From: Treponema sp. UBA1798
GTDB taxonomy: Bacteria; Spirochaetota; Spirochaetia; Treponematales; Treponemataceae
Assembly (NCBI GenBank): GCA_002319875.1
Contig: DCFS01000029.1
Coordinates: 935 to 36,038 of the forward strand
Length of the DNA stretch: 35,104 bases
Direction: 5' to 3'
Shown here: positions 1 to 7,970 of the stretch, piece by piece
Position numbering within the stretch: position 1 is the stretch's first letter
Layout of the letters: every line of letters starts with the position of its first letter
Notes under the pieces: generated by a model
The model's input: the letters and a program-made list of their open reading frames with translations, nothing else
Databases searched by the model: none
Told to the model about the DNA's origin: nothing
Program-made: the position numbers and the translations under genes

Positions 1-4
1 TTCT

Positions 5-835
5 CTAGTTCATCAGATTCCTGAAATATTCCAGACTTTCCGGCAGATCTTTAACCCCTTCGAATACGAGTAATGCATCAGGTACTTCCCTCCGGATTTC
101 CGGCAGCATTTTATCCCATCCCATAATTCCTTTCCCAAGGCCAACCTCTACGAGTACTCCATTTCCGGGAATGAAATCTTTTATATGAAAAACTGCAATT
201 TTATCACCGAACAGATCAAAACATTCATGGAGAATATCGTATCTCTTTTCATAGTTATCTATATATAGATAATTAAAAATGTCGACGGTTGTTCTGATTG
301 AGCCGTTATCAAGCGTTTTTATAAGGCGATGCATCTGCTTCGGACAATACATACAGTGATGCCATGCTCCTTCAGGAGTCAGATAGCTGTCCGATTCTTT
401 TGCAATATCCGCGAGCGGGCCAAAAACAGAGACGACTTCCCTGAAAGCTTCCTCTGTCTGATTTTTCGGATTATAAGTCCATGGCTCGTCGTTATAGCTT
501 CCTGTTTCACTGGCAACATAGAGCGCGCCAAACTGCCGGGCTTTGCGCAGATGGTCGGCAAACTTTGCCTGTCCTGCAGCAACTTTCCGTTTATCCGAAT
601 GGACAGGATTGAAGTAAGCGCCAAGTATCGGGATTGTTACATCGTTATCGTTAAAACCTTTCCGTATAGCATCGACAACGTTTTTAGTAAGTGTTTCCGG
701 TTCACCATTCTGACCCCTGATCGCTTTTGCAATGGCGAGCTGTACACCGTCGAATCCCAGTGCGTGAATTTTACTGCCCAGTTCAGCGGCAGTCATGTCC
801 TTTCCGATATCATGCGGACGGATGCAAAGTTTCAT
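5..835 (-). CDS. Sugar phosphate isomerase/epimerase family TIM-barrel protein (AP endonuclease 2 fold)
   Basis: A 276-residue protein that looks like the xylose-isomerase-like TIM-barrel family, which includes hydroxypyruvate isomerase, tagatose/psicose epimerases and IolE/IolI. The four metal ligands expected for this fold can be placed: E155 (LTPEGAWHH), D185 (TTVDIFNYL), H217 (AVFHIKDF) and E259 (LLVFEGV). There is no signal peptide, so it is cytoplasmic. The start has a good ribosome site (GGAAG then TAGGT) just upstream on the minus strand, and the TAG stop lies inside the window. It is divergent from the garR-gudD operon and shares its control region, so it probably acts on a related acid or keto-acid. 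Hydroxypyruvate/tartronate-semialdehyde isomerase is one possibility, but the substrate cannot be read from sequence. Family confident, function open. Confidence 0.85.
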   Translation of the reverse strand: MKLCIRPHDIGKDMTAAELGSKIHALGFDGVQLAIAKAIRGQNGEPETLTKNVVDAIRKGFNDNDVTIPILGAYFNPVHSDKRKVAAGQAKFADHLRKARQFGALYVASETGSYNDEPWTYNPKNQTEEAFREVVSVFGPLADIAKESDSYLTPEGAWHHCMYCPKQMHRLIKTLDNGSIRTTVDIFNYLYIDNYEKRYDILHECFDLFGDKIAVFHIKDFIPGNGVLVEVGLGKGIMGWDKMLPEIRREVPDALLVFEGVKDLPESLEYFRNLMN

Positions 836-901
836 ATACCTACTTCCTTTCTATTGGTTTATAAGACGTAAAACATTAATCATTTTTCTATCTGTATCTT
901 T

Positions 902-951
902 ACTGTACAGTCTGACACCTTTGAATGCAAGCACTTTTTTTACTGTGCAGA
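902..951. promoter_or_regulatory. Paired candidate operator: palindrome ACTGTACAGT and a near copy 40 bp away
   Basis: The perfect 10-bp palindrome ACTGTACAGT lies at 902-911. An imperfect copy, ACTGTGCAGA, lies at 942-951, exactly 40 bp (about four helical turns) further on. Both are preceded by TTT. They sit in the divergent spacer between the isomerase and garR. A weak minus-strand promoter for the isomerase can be drawn through the first copy (TTGCAT at 930-925, 17 bp spacer, TACAGT at 907-902), so a bound regulator would block it. The IclR-family protein at the end of the operon is an obvious candidate, by inference only. Confidence 0.4.
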
Positions 952-1092
952 TCCTGATGATATCCAGCGTATCGTATAAATAAACCGGATATAGTAACAT
1001 TCCCGATTATGTTTTATTATAAAATCTGTTTTTATAAAAGTAAAGATATTGATAAATATTATATAATAAAATTATAAAAATATATAATATGC

Positions 1093-1121
1093 TTTACAAA
1101 ATTAAAATCATGGTTTATAAA
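1093..1121 (+). promoter_or_regulatory. Sigma-70 promoter for the garR operon
   Basis: A -35 TTTACA (1093-1098) and a -10 TATAAA (1116-1121) are separated by 17 bp, each one base from consensus. Transcription would start near 1128 and leave a leader of about 67 nt before garR. This is the best promoter-like match in the spacer, although the AT-rich background raises the chance of a false match. Confidence 0.55.
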
Positions 1122-1194
1122 TAATATATAAAATGTTTATGAAAAGTATCGTAATAAATGTTTATAGTATAAAATCAGGTTTTGGAGGTTTGAA

Positions 1195-2079
1195 ATGAAA
1201 ATAGGTTTTATTGGTCTGGGGATTATGGGGAAACCCATGAGCAAGAATTTGATAAAAGCAGGCCATGAACTTGTTGTCTGCGATTTCAAGAAAGAATCGG
1301 TAGACGAAGTGGTGGCATGCGGGGCGAAAGGCGTCGTAAACGGAGCTGCTGTCGCAAAGGAATGTGATGTCATTATAACCATGGTTCCAAATTCGCCTCA
1401 TGTACGTGCTGCAGTATTCGGAGAGGGTGGAATCGCTGAAACGGTAAAACCAGGTTCAATCCTTATCGATATGAGTTCGATTGACCCTGTTGAAAGCCGG
1501 AAAATCGGTGAAGAACTTTCAAAAAAAGGCGTCGATATGCTCGACGCCCCTGTATCCGGTGGTGAACCGAAGGCTGTCGATGCTACGCTTTCGGTTATGG
1601 TTGGCGGCAAGAAAGCCTTGTTCGATAAATACTATAGTATGCTTAAAACCATGGCCGGTTCTGTTGTATATGTCGGTGAACTGGGAGCAGGCAATATTGC
1701 AAAACTTGCAAATCAGATCGTGGTTGCCGTCAATATCGCCGCTGTTTCTGAAGCTCTTATGCTGGCGCGAAAAGCCGGAGCCGACCCTGAACTTGTGTTC
1801 CAGGCTATCCGTGGCGGTCTTGCCGGTTCTACTGTCATGGAAGCAAAAGCTCCTATGATGTTGAATCATAATTATAAACCGGGATTCAGAATTGAACTGC
1901 ATATAAAGGATCTTACCAATGCCCTCAACGCCGGCCATGCGGTAACATCACCGCTTCCGCTTACGGCCCAGGTTATGGAAATGATGCAGGCCCTTAAAGC
2001 TGACGGATTTGAAAAAGAAGATCACAGCGCACTTGCAAAATATTATGAAAAACTTACCAACATGAAGATCGGTAAGTAA
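1195..2079 (+). CDS. garR: Tartronate semialdehyde reductase (2-hydroxy-3-oxopropionate reductase)
   Basis: This 294-residue protein belongs to the beta-hydroxyacid dehydrogenase family and is the expected length. It has the N-terminal nucleotide-binding loop GLGIMG (residues 7-12), the substrate-binding APVSGG segment (118-123) and the catalytic lysine K170 in GAGNIAKLANQ. Members of this subgroup reduce tartronate semialdehyde to D-glycerate with NAD(P)H in the cytoplasm. The start has a strong GGAGG ribosome site 7 bp upstream. It is the first gene of the long aldarate operon, directly before a glucarate dehydratase, which supports the GarR assignment over 3-hydroxyisobutyrate dehydrogenase. 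No glycerate kinase (GarK) is present in the window, so the next step must be encoded elsewhere. Confidence 0.9.
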   Translation: MKIGFIGLGIMGKPMSKNLIKAGHELVVCDFKKESVDEVVACGAKGVVNGAAVAKECDVIITMVPNSPHVRAAVFGEGGIAETVKPGSILIDMSSIDPVESRKIGEELSKKGVDMLDAPVSGGEPKAVDATLSVMVGGKKALFDKYYSMLKTMAGSVVYVGELGAGNIAKLANQIVVAVNIAAVSEALMLARKAGADPELVFQAIRGGLAGSTVMEAKAPMMLNHNYKPGFRIELHIKDLTNALNAGHAVTSPLPLTAQVMEMMQALKADGFEKEDHSALAKYYEKLTNMKIGK

Positions 2080-2099
2080 TCTGAATTAAAAAAATCAAA

Positions 2100-2137
2100 G
2101 GAATGCCGGATAACAGCCTGGTATTATTCAGCATTCC
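2100..2137 (+). promoter_or_regulatory. Intercistronic hairpin between garR and gudD1
   Basis: Outer arms GGAATGC (2100-2106) and GCATTCC (2131-2137) pair perfectly. After one mismatch, GGATAA and TTATTC continue the stem with one G-U pair, leaving a 10-nt loop. There is no U-run, so it is more likely an RNA processing or stability element than a terminator. It lies just upstream of the gudD1 ribosome site. Confidence 0.5.
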
Positions 2138-2168
2138 GAGGTTAAGGAATCAGCAGGAAAATTATACT

Positions 2169-3497
2169 ATGATACCCACAATAAAACAGATGGATGTGTA
2201 TCCGGTTGCAGGAAGAGACTGCATGCTCTTAAATTTAAGCGGTGCTCATGCACCGTTTTTTACCCGTAATATTGTTGTTTTGACAGACAGTACGGGTAAA
2301 GTCGGTGTTGGCGAAGTTCCTGGTGGTATGAAAATTACATCAGCGCTTGAAGAATGCAAAAAACTTGTTATAGGCAGTACTCTTGGCGAATATAAGAATA
2401 CGCTTAAAAAAGTTTCAGATTATCTGAGCAGTAAAGGCGCAGAAGATATCCGCGGGCTACAGACATTCGATCTGCGTACCGGGGTACACGTGGTAACTGC
2501 TATAGAAGCACCGCTTCTGGATCTTTTCGGACAGTTCCTTGATGTTCCGGTAGCAGCACTGCTTGGTAACGGTGTACAGCGCAGTAAAGTCCGGATGTTG
2601 GGGTATCTGTTCTTCGTAGCCGATCGCAGGAAAACAGATTTGCCGTATTATGGAGAACCCGATGCTGCCTGTGAGTGGTACAGAATACGTCATAATGAAG
2701 CTATGTCTTCTGAATCAGTAGTTTCCCTTGCGAGGGCAGCATATGAAAAATATGGTTTTAAGGATTTCAAACTGAAAGGTGGAGTCCTGGAAGGAAAGAA
2801 GGAAATCGAAGCAGTAAAAGCCCTCAAGAACGCTTTCCCGGATGCGCGGATTACGCTTGATCCCAATGGGGGCTGGTCTCTTAAAGAAGCTGTAGAGCTG
2901 TGCAGGGATATGCATGGTATTCTGACCTATTGTGAGGATCCCTGTGGTGCTGAAGCCGGTTATTCGGGGCGTGAGATACTTTCCGAATTCCGGCAGGCAA
3001 CGGGACTTCCGACGGCGACGAATATGATCGCTACGGACTGGCGGCAGCTTTGGCATTCTATAGAACTTCAGTCGGTTGACATCCCGCTGGCCGACTGTCA
3101 TTTCTGGACAATGGAAGGTGCCGTCCGGGTCGGGCAGCTCTGCAGCGATTTCGGGCTGACGTGGGGATCTCATTCAAACAATCATTTCGATATTTCCCTT
3201 GCAATGATAACCCATACAGCCGCCGCCGTACCGGGTAAGCTGAATGCGATAGATACACACTGGATCTGGCAGGAAGGTATTGAGCGTCTTACAAAAAGCC
3301 CGCTTCAGATCATAGATGGATGTATTGATCTGCCGTCGAAACCCGGCCTGGGTATTGAACCTGATATGGATCAGATAAAAAAGGCCCATCAGCTGTATAT
3401 GGATTACTGTCTCGGCGGTCGTGACGATGCTGCCGGGATGCAGTATCTGATACCCGGCTGGAAATTTGATCCGAAACGTCCCTGCATGGTCAGATAA
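2169..3497 (+). CDS. gudD: Glucarate dehydratase, copy 1
   Basis: A 442-residue enolase-superfamily protein that closely fits the glucarate dehydratase family (E. coli GudD is about 446 residues). The catalytic set is visible: K201-L-K203 (DFKLKGG), D231 (DPNGGW), E256/D257 (CEDPCG), N285 (TATNMIATDWRQ), D309 and H335 in GSHSNNHFDISLAM. It ends with the family's typical LIPGWKFDPKRPCMVR. It removes water from D-glucarate to give 5-dehydro-4-deoxy-D-glucarate and needs Mg2+. I chose the ATG at 2169 because AGGAAA sits 8 bp upstream and the protein then begins like the second copy; a start at 2103 would add 22 unrelated residues. It is followed at once by the aldolase gene. Confidence 0.93.
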   Translation: MIPTIKQMDVYPVAGRDCMLLNLSGAHAPFFTRNIVVLTDSTGKVGVGEVPGGMKITSALEECKKLVIGSTLGEYKNTLKKVSDYLSSKGAEDIRGLQTFDLRTGVHVVTAIEAPLLDLFGQFLDVPVAALLGNGVQRSKVRMLGYLFFVADRRKTDLPYYGEPDAACEWYRIRHNEAMSSESVVSLARAAYEKYGFKDFKLKGGVLEGKKEIEAVKALKNAFPDARITLDPNGGWSLKEAVELCRDMHGILTYCEDPCGAEAGYSGREILSEFRQATGLPTATNMIATDWRQLWHSIELQSVDIPLADCHFWTMEGAVRVGQLCSDFGLTWGSHSNNHFDISLAMITHTAAAVPGKLNAIDTHWIWQEGIERLTKSPLQIIDGCIDLPSKPGLGIEPDMDQIKKAHQLYMDYCLGGRDDAAGMQYLIPGWKFDPKRPCMVR

Positions 3498-3524
3498 AAT
3501 ATGAAAATCGAAAGGAAAAAGAAA

Positions 3525-4415
3525 ATGTTTAAACCTTATGGAATTATTCCTCCGGTAATAACGCCGTTTACGGAAGACGGGAAATTCAATGAAAGTGCAT
3601 ACCGCAAGATGATCAGTCACCTGATAGACGAAGGTGTGCATGGTATTTTTCCACTTGGTACTACCGGAGAATTTTACGCTTTTGATAAAGGCGAAGTCAG
3701 AACTGTATTTGAAGTTGCGAAAGATGAAGTACGCGGACGTGTTCCGATTTACGCAGGAACGAGCCATATAACCACGCGGGGAACGATAGATCTGGTACAT
3801 ATTGCGGAAGACCTTGGTTATGATGCCGTTTCCGTTCTGACGCCGATGTTCGTTTCCCAGACACAGGATGAATTGTATGAGTTCTATAAAGCAGTTGCCT
3901 CAAATACGGCTATGCCGGTCATTATGTATAATAACAAGCCGAAAACCAATGTCACCATTGAGCCTGTAACTGCCGCACGTCTTGCAGAAATCGATAATAT
4001 CATCGGTGTAAAAGACAGTACGGGTGACTTTACGAATTCAGCAGAGTATCTTCGCCTTACGAAAGGGAATACACATTTCAGTGTCCTGATCGGCCGCGAT
4101 ACACTTATCTATGCAGGTCTCTGTTACGGAGCTGCCGGATCCATAGCTTCCTGTGCAAATGTTGCTCCTCGTCTGGTCGCAGATATCTATGATAAATTTA
4201 AAGCAGGTGATCAGGAAGGTGCTCTTGAAGCACAGTTCCAGCTTAATCCGCTCCGTATTGCCTGTAATATGGGAACATTTCCGGAAGTTATCAAGGAAGG
4301 CCTTGAACTGGAAGGTTTCGCAGTAGGTAAATGTCTCCCGCCGATCGGTCCGCTGACCGGCATACAGCTGGAAAAGCTCCGTAAGATTCTGCGGGAGATG
4401 AAGCTGATAAAATAG
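3525..4415 (+). CDS. DapA/NanA-family class I aldolase, probable 5-dehydro-4-deoxyglucarate aldolase
   Basis: This 296-residue protein belongs to the dihydrodipicolinate synthase / N-acetylneuraminate lyase family. It has GTTGE (45-49), the catalytic tyrosine Y135 in MYNNKPKTN and the Schiff-base lysine K163 in VKDSTGD. The ATG at 3525 has AAAGGA 8 bp upstream, whereas the in-frame ATG at 3501 has no ribosome site and adds eight Lys-rich residues. Operon context (glucarate dehydratase before it, GarR two genes upstream) makes a retro-aldol cleavage of 5-dehydro-4-deoxyglucarate to pyruvate and tartronate semialdehyde the best guess. The alternative is the KdgD-type dehydratase/decarboxylase to 2-oxoglutarate semialdehyde, but that route would not need GarR. 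True DapA is unlikely given the neighbours. Confidence 0.8.
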   Translation: MFKPYGIIPPVITPFTEDGKFNESAYRKMISHLIDEGVHGIFPLGTTGEFYAFDKGEVRTVFEVAKDEVRGRVPIYAGTSHITTRGTIDLVHIAEDLGYDAVSVLTPMFVSQTQDELYEFYKAVASNTAMPVIMYNNKPKTNVTIEPVTAARLAEIDNIIGVKDSTGDFTNSAEYLRLTKGNTHFSVLIGRDTLIYAGLCYGAAGSIASCANVAPRLVADIYDKFKAGDQEGALEAQFQLNPLRIACNMGTFPEVIKEGLELEGFAVGKCLPPIGPLTGIQLEKLRKILREMKLIK

Positions 4416-4424
4416 TTTGCAAAA

Positions 4425-4448
4425 GGGCAGAAATCAGTATTTCTGTCC
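4425..4448 (+). promoter_or_regulatory. Intercistronic hairpin upstream of tctC1
   Basis: GGGCAGAAAT (4425-4434) pairs with ATTTCTGTCC (4439-4448), a 10-bp stem with one G-U pair and a CAGT tetraloop. TTGC/GCAA can extend it across an A-bulge. It has no U-tract and ends 10 nt before the AAGGAGG ribosome site of tctC1. It could protect or mark the 5' end of a processed binding-protein message. Confidence 0.5.
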
Positions 4449-4468
4449 GCAATAATAAGGAGGAATAT

Positions 4469-5455
4469 ATGAAGAAAATTGTAACAGCAATTCTTGCCGG
4501 ACTACTGGCAGTTACTTCTGTTATGGCAAATGGAACTGCAGACAGCAGTTCTGCAGCAAATACAGCAAAAAAATGGCCGAATAAAGCAATTCAACTGCTC
4601 GTTCCGTCAAAAGCCGGCGGTGTAACTGATATTTATACGCGTAATGTGCAGAGTTCTCTCCAAAAGTCAACAGGAGGAACTTTTGCTACCGTCAATTACG
4701 GAACGGAAGCCGTTGGATATCAGACGCTTCGTGCTGCAAAAGGCGACGGCAGTACGCTCCTGTTCCAGCACAGTACGATTATCTGCAAATATCTGACCGG
4801 TGCGCTTGATTACAATCCTGCTAAAGAATTCCGGGTCGTTGGAGAAGTAGCTGATATGGGCGGACAGGCGATAATTGTCGGTCCGAAAGCACCCTACAAT
4901 ACGTGGGATGAATTTATCAGTTACTGTAAGAAGAACCCTGAAAAAGTCATTGCAGGTGTTTCAATTAACGGGACTACGCATTTCATTTTCGGTCAGATAC
5001 AAAAGGCATGCGGCATCAAATTTACTATGGTGGACTGCCAGGCTGAAGCAGATAAACTGACAAATGTCGCCGGTGGTATCATAGACGTCGCCAACTGTTC
5101 TTTAGGAAATGCCCGGCAATATGAAAAATCCGGAAAATTAAAGGTCCTCGGAATTCTTGGCAGCGGTAAACTTGAACCTGACTATCCGGAATGGAAGCCA
5201 ATAACTGAAGTTCTCTGGATTTCGCATTTGTATTGTTTCGCTCCGGCAAGTATTGATGATGTCACCGCACAGTCTATAAATGCCGCCTTAAAGGGCTTGA
5301 CGACGGATCCGACATATTTTAAATCCTGTACAGTAATTGGCGGTAGTGCTGAATGGTACGACCTTCAAACCTGTCAGAAAGATTTTGATAAAACGATGGA
5401 AGACCTTTCAGAGGTAGCAACTTCACTGGGAATAAATGCCAGAAATAAGAAGTAA
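4469..5455 (+). CDS. Tripartite tricarboxylate transporter substrate-binding protein, set 1 (TctC/Bug family)
   Basis: A 328-residue periplasmic binding protein of the TctC/Bug family. It has a cleavable signal peptide (MKKIVTAILAGLLAVTSVMA, no lipobox cysteine) and then a mature start rich in Ser/Ala. The early KWPNKAIQLLVPSKAGGVTD block is where this family carries its W-P...VP-x-x-x-GG signature. The AAGGAGG ribosome site is excellent. The protein would capture a carboxylate in the periplasm and deliver it to the TctB/TctA permease encoded directly downstream. Its place between gudD1/aldolase and a second transporter points to an aldaric or related sugar acid rather than citrate. The exact ligand cannot be told from sequence. 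Confidence 0.9.
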   Translation: MKKIVTAILAGLLAVTSVMANGTADSSSAANTAKKWPNKAIQLLVPSKAGGVTDIYTRNVQSSLQKSTGGTFATVNYGTEAVGYQTLRAAKGDGSTLLFQHSTIICKYLTGALDYNPAKEFRVVGEVADMGGQAIIVGPKAPYNTWDEFISYCKKNPEKVIAGVSINGTTHFIFGQIQKACGIKFTMVDCQAEADKLTNVAGGIIDVANCSLGNARQYEKSGKLKVLGILGSGKLEPDYPEWKPITEVLWISHLYCFAPASIDDVTAQSINAALKGLTTDPTYFKSCTVIGGSAEWYDLQTCQKDFDKTMEDLSEVATSLGINARNKK

Positions 5456-5467
5456 TTATTTTAAGAT

Positions 5468-5499
5468 CGGCAGCAGTTTTAATAATGCTGTCCGGTTTT
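5468..5499 (+). terminator. Attenuator-like hairpin after tctC1
   Basis: CGGCAGCA (5468-5475) pairs with TGCTG-CCG (5486-5494) around a single bulged T, with a 10-nt loop, and is followed by GGTTTT. The short U-run makes it a weak or partial terminator between the binding-protein gene and the two membrane genes. Partial termination here would raise binding protein over permease, as known in other binding-protein transporters. Confidence 0.45.
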
Positions 5500-5521
5500 A
5501 AGATAAATAAGGATATCACTT

Positions 5522-5974
5522 ATGAACAAAGAAAGAGTTGGTGGTTTTGCCTTTGCTGTTTTCGGATTACTTGTTGCTTTGCTTGCCGGACAAATCAGAA
5601 TGCCTGTGAATTCCAATGAACCGGGTCCGCGTCTTTTTCCGTGTATCGCCGGATTTGGAATGATGCTGTGCGGTATCGGAATGATGTTGACGGCCCCAAA
5701 AGAAGAAAACAAAAAGCAGTTTTTAACTAAAACAGGCTGGATAAAACTGTTGAAAATGACAGTTGTCCTTTTCTTGTATTACCTTGGTTTACAAATCCTT
5801 GGATTTATTGTTTCCACATTCTTTTTTACAATTGCTATTATTTTGCTTTTGGCCGATGGTAAAAAAGTCAGTAAGATACTGGCAATTATTGTGGCAGCTG
5901 TGACAACAGCTGTAATTTATCTTGTGTTTCAGAAAGCTTTTCTGATACAGCTACCGACAGGTATTGTGTTTTAA
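5522..5974 (+). CDS. Tripartite tricarboxylate transporter small membrane subunit, set 1 (TctB)
   Basis: This 150-residue protein is the right size for TctB (DUF1468). It has four hydrophobic stretches: about residues 7-24, 40-60, 78-102 and 115-135. The early segment RMPVNSNEPGPRLFPCIAGF is typical, with the family's PGPxxFP signature. It forms the small inner-membrane part of the transporter together with TctA. An AAGGATATCACTT ribosome site precedes the ATG. It lies 66 bp after tctC1, across a hairpin, and only 9 bp before tctA1, so the membrane subunits are tightly coupled to each other and loosely coupled to the binding protein. Confidence 0.85.
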   Translation: MNKERVGGFAFAVFGLLVALLAGQIRMPVNSNEPGPRLFPCIAGFGMMLCGIGMMLTAPKEENKKQFLTKTGWIKLLKMTVVLFLYYLGLQILGFIVSTFFFTIAIILLLADGKKVSKILAIIVAAVTTAVIYLVFQKAFLIQLPTGIVF

Positions 5975-5983
5975 AGGAGAGAT

Positions 5984-7483
5984 ATGATGTTTTTTCAGCA
6001 GCTGCTTGCGTTATGTAATCCTTTATATTTTACCGTTATTTTCTTTTGCACGATACTTGGAATAATCTTCGGAGCAATACCGGGTTTGACGGGGGGTATG
6101 GCTGTTTCTTTGATGCTGCCCCTGACATTCGGTATGGATACGGGTCTTGCATTTACGATGATGATTTCTACGTGGGTAGGAGGCATTTCGGGCGGATTTA
6201 TTGCGGCAACACTTGTAGGTATACCCGGGTGCCCATCCTCTATAGCAACCTGTTTTGACGCATATCCGATGAGCCAGAAAGGCGATACCGTTCGTGCTCT
6301 GGGTATAGGAATCCTTGCGTCGTTTACCGGTACCTTTCTTTCGTGCATAGTGGCAGTTTTTCTGAGCCCCTATATTGCTGATTTCGCGATGAAACTTGGT
6401 CCATGGGATTATTTTTCACTTTGTTTCTGTGCAATTTCTCTTGTTGCAGCCTTATCCAAAGGCTCTATATTTAAGGGCATGTTTGCAGCTTTTCTGGGAT
6501 TGTTTCTGAGTACTGTTGGAGTTGCTCCTATTGATGGTGCATACAGGTATACGTTTGGCAACGTATACCTGAGTGGCGGGCTGGACATGGTCGCATTGAT
6601 GCTCGGTTTCTATGCAGTCGAGGAAATAGCAGTCAATTTTGCAAAAGGCCAGCAGGATATGCCGGAAGTAAAAGTCGGGAGTATATCAGGATTTGGTGTA
6701 AAAATAGCTGATATCATAAAGAACCTCGGTATTATCATAAAATCTTTTCTGATCGGTCTGTGGATAGGATTTCTTCCCGGAATGGGGAGTGGCCTTTCCA
6801 ATATGGTTGCATATGCTCAGGCAAAGGCAGGAAGCAAACACCCCGAAACTTTTGGTAAGGGAGAATCAGGCGGAATTTGGGCTTCAGAAACATCTAACAA
6901 TGCTTCTGTTGGAGGCGCGTTAATTCCTATGGTCGCCTTAGGTATACCCGGAGATGCTGTTACTGCATTGTTACTTTCAGGCCTGATGATTCATGGACTG
7001 CAACCCGGGCCTCTTCTGATATCTTCTAATCCTCAGCTGGTATATCTGATGTTTGCTGTTGTAATGTTGTCGGCTATTGTAATACTCATTGAACAGTTTT
7101 TTGGTATGCGCTGGTTTCCGATGCTCCTGAAAATTTCATATCATTACCTGTATGGAGTTATCCTGGTTCTATGCCTGATTGGAGCTTTTACGAGTACAAA
7201 TACGTTGTTCAACATTCTTTGTGTACTTGTGTTTGCAGCGGTTGGCGTTGTACTTGAAATATTCAACATTCCGAGCAGCCCTCTTATTTTGTCGTTTATT
7301 CTGGGACATACTGTTGAAGAATATTTCAGAAAGGGCGTAAGTTATGCAAGAGGAGATTATTCAAGATTTTTTACCCGGCCGATTTCTCTGATTTTTATAA
7401 TTATAGCAGTCATCTGCATCTTTTATCCTTATATAAAAAGTCTTTTCAAAAAGAAAGAAGCTGGCAATGTCTCAACCAATTGA
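5984..7483 (+). CDS. Tripartite tricarboxylate transporter large permease, set 1 (TctA)
   Basis: A 499-residue polytopic inner-membrane protein, full length for TctA. Conserved blocks are visible: AIPGLTGGMAVSLMLPLTF near the start, GIPGCPSSIATCFDAYPM, LPGMGSGLSNMVAYAQAK, the SNNASVGGALIPMVALGIPG block and the HGLQPGPLL segment. It is the substrate-conducting subunit and uses the ion gradient. AAAGGAGAG precedes the ATG (a second ATG follows at once, at 5987). The gene ends 17 bp inside the DUF3237 gene, a translational-coupling arrangement that ties that protein to the transporter. It is homologous to, but clearly diverged from, TctA of set 2. Confidence 0.92.
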   Translation: MMFFQQLLALCNPLYFTVIFFCTILGIIFGAIPGLTGGMAVSLMLPLTFGMDTGLAFTMMISTWVGGISGGFIAATLVGIPGCPSSIATCFDAYPMSQKGDTVRALGIGILASFTGTFLSCIVAVFLSPYIADFAMKLGPWDYFSLCFCAISLVAALSKGSIFKGMFAAFLGLFLSTVGVAPIDGAYRYTFGNVYLSGGLDMVALMLGFYAVEEIAVNFAKGQQDMPEVKVGSISGFGVKIADIIKNLGIIIKSFLIGLWIGFLPGMGSGLSNMVAYAQAKAGSKHPETFGKGESGGIWASETSNNASVGGALIPMVALGIPGDAVTALLLSGLMIHGLQPGPLLISSNPQLVYLMFAVVMLSAIVILIEQFFGMRWFPMLLKISYHYLYGVILVLCLIGAFTSTNTLFNILCVLVFAAVGVVLEIFNIPSSPLILSFILGHTVEEYFRKGVSYARGDYSRFFTRPISLIFIIIAVICIFYPYIKSLFKKKEAGNVSTN

Positions 7484-7928
7484 ACTGAAGGCCGAACATA
7501 TCATGGATATTCATGCTGTCTGCCCCGAGAAAGAGCGGATTTTTGTCGGGCAGAATGATTTCGGTTTGCTGCGTGCTATCTGTATTACCGGCGGTGAATT
7601 TCATGGTGAAAAATTGAATGGAAGGATTGTTCCCGGAGGTGCCGACTGGAATACCGGTTATGGAGGAGAAAGTCCGGAAACATTCACCAGTGTAAACGTT
7701 TTTGCAAAATATCTTCTTCAGACAGATGATGGTATATACATTGCAATTGAAAATAGCGGTAAACGGGATAAAACGAAATCTCAGCCGCTGATTGTTACAA
7801 CTCCGCGTTTTTTTGCACCGCGCGGTAAATATGAATGGCTGAATTATGGTGTTTATGTAGGTTCGCTGAATGGTTGTATACGGGACGGTATCAAAGGCGT
7901 TGATATCGTTATTTATAAAATGTTTTAG
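7467..7928 (+). CDS. DUF3237-family protein
   Basis: This 153-residue cytoplasmic protein resembles the DUF3237 family, a small beta-barrel family of unknown function. Matching features are the NGRIVPGGADW block (about residues 51-61), the central acidic strand TDDGIYIAIENSG (about 86-98) and the C-terminal YEWLNYGVYVGSL motif. It overlaps the end of tctA1 by 17 bp and has only a weak AAAGAAAG ribosome site, so it is probably translated by coupling. It is followed after 42 bp by an HSL-type esterase. Its repeated pairing with sugar-acid genes, if general, would make an accessory role in lactone or ester handling plausible, but nothing in the sequence proves an activity. Confidence 0.75.
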   Translation: MSQPIELKAEHIMDIHAVCPEKERIFVGQNDFGLLRAICITGGEFHGEKLNGRIVPGGADWNTGYGGESPETFTSVNVFAKYLLQTDDGIYIAIENSGKRDKTKSQPLIVTTPRFFAPRGKYEWLNYGVYVGSLNGCIRDGIKGVDIVIYKMF

Positions 7929-7970
7929 GAATATTGTGTTTTCTGGATAATATTTTCAGGAGAAAGAAAC

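Larger units (their letters stand above)
836..1194. other. Divergent control region with a very AT-rich core
   Basis: This 359-bp spacer separates the minus-strand isomerase gene from garR. No credible gene was found in it. From about 1011 to 1175 it is almost entirely A and T and holds repeated TTATAAAA-type words, including an inverted repeat TTATAAAA (1017-1024) and TTTTATAA (1030-1037). It contains the paired palindrome at 902-951 and the garR promoter at 1093-1121. The AT-rich block would favour promoter melting, DNA bending or binding of a nucleoid protein. Confidence 0.6.

Noticed and set aside
329..871. 180-codon open frame on the + strand
   Set aside because: It lies almost wholly antisense to the isomerase gene, has no ribosome site and no family features.
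2103..2168. Longer N-terminus for gudD1
   Set aside because: The extra 22 residues are unlike any GudD and cover an intercistronic hairpin; a good ribosome site precedes 2169.
3525..4415. True dihydrodipicolinate synthase (lysine pathway) or KdgD
   Set aside because: The operon context with gudD and garR fits an aldolase better; KdgD would bypass GarR. Not excluded by sequence alone.
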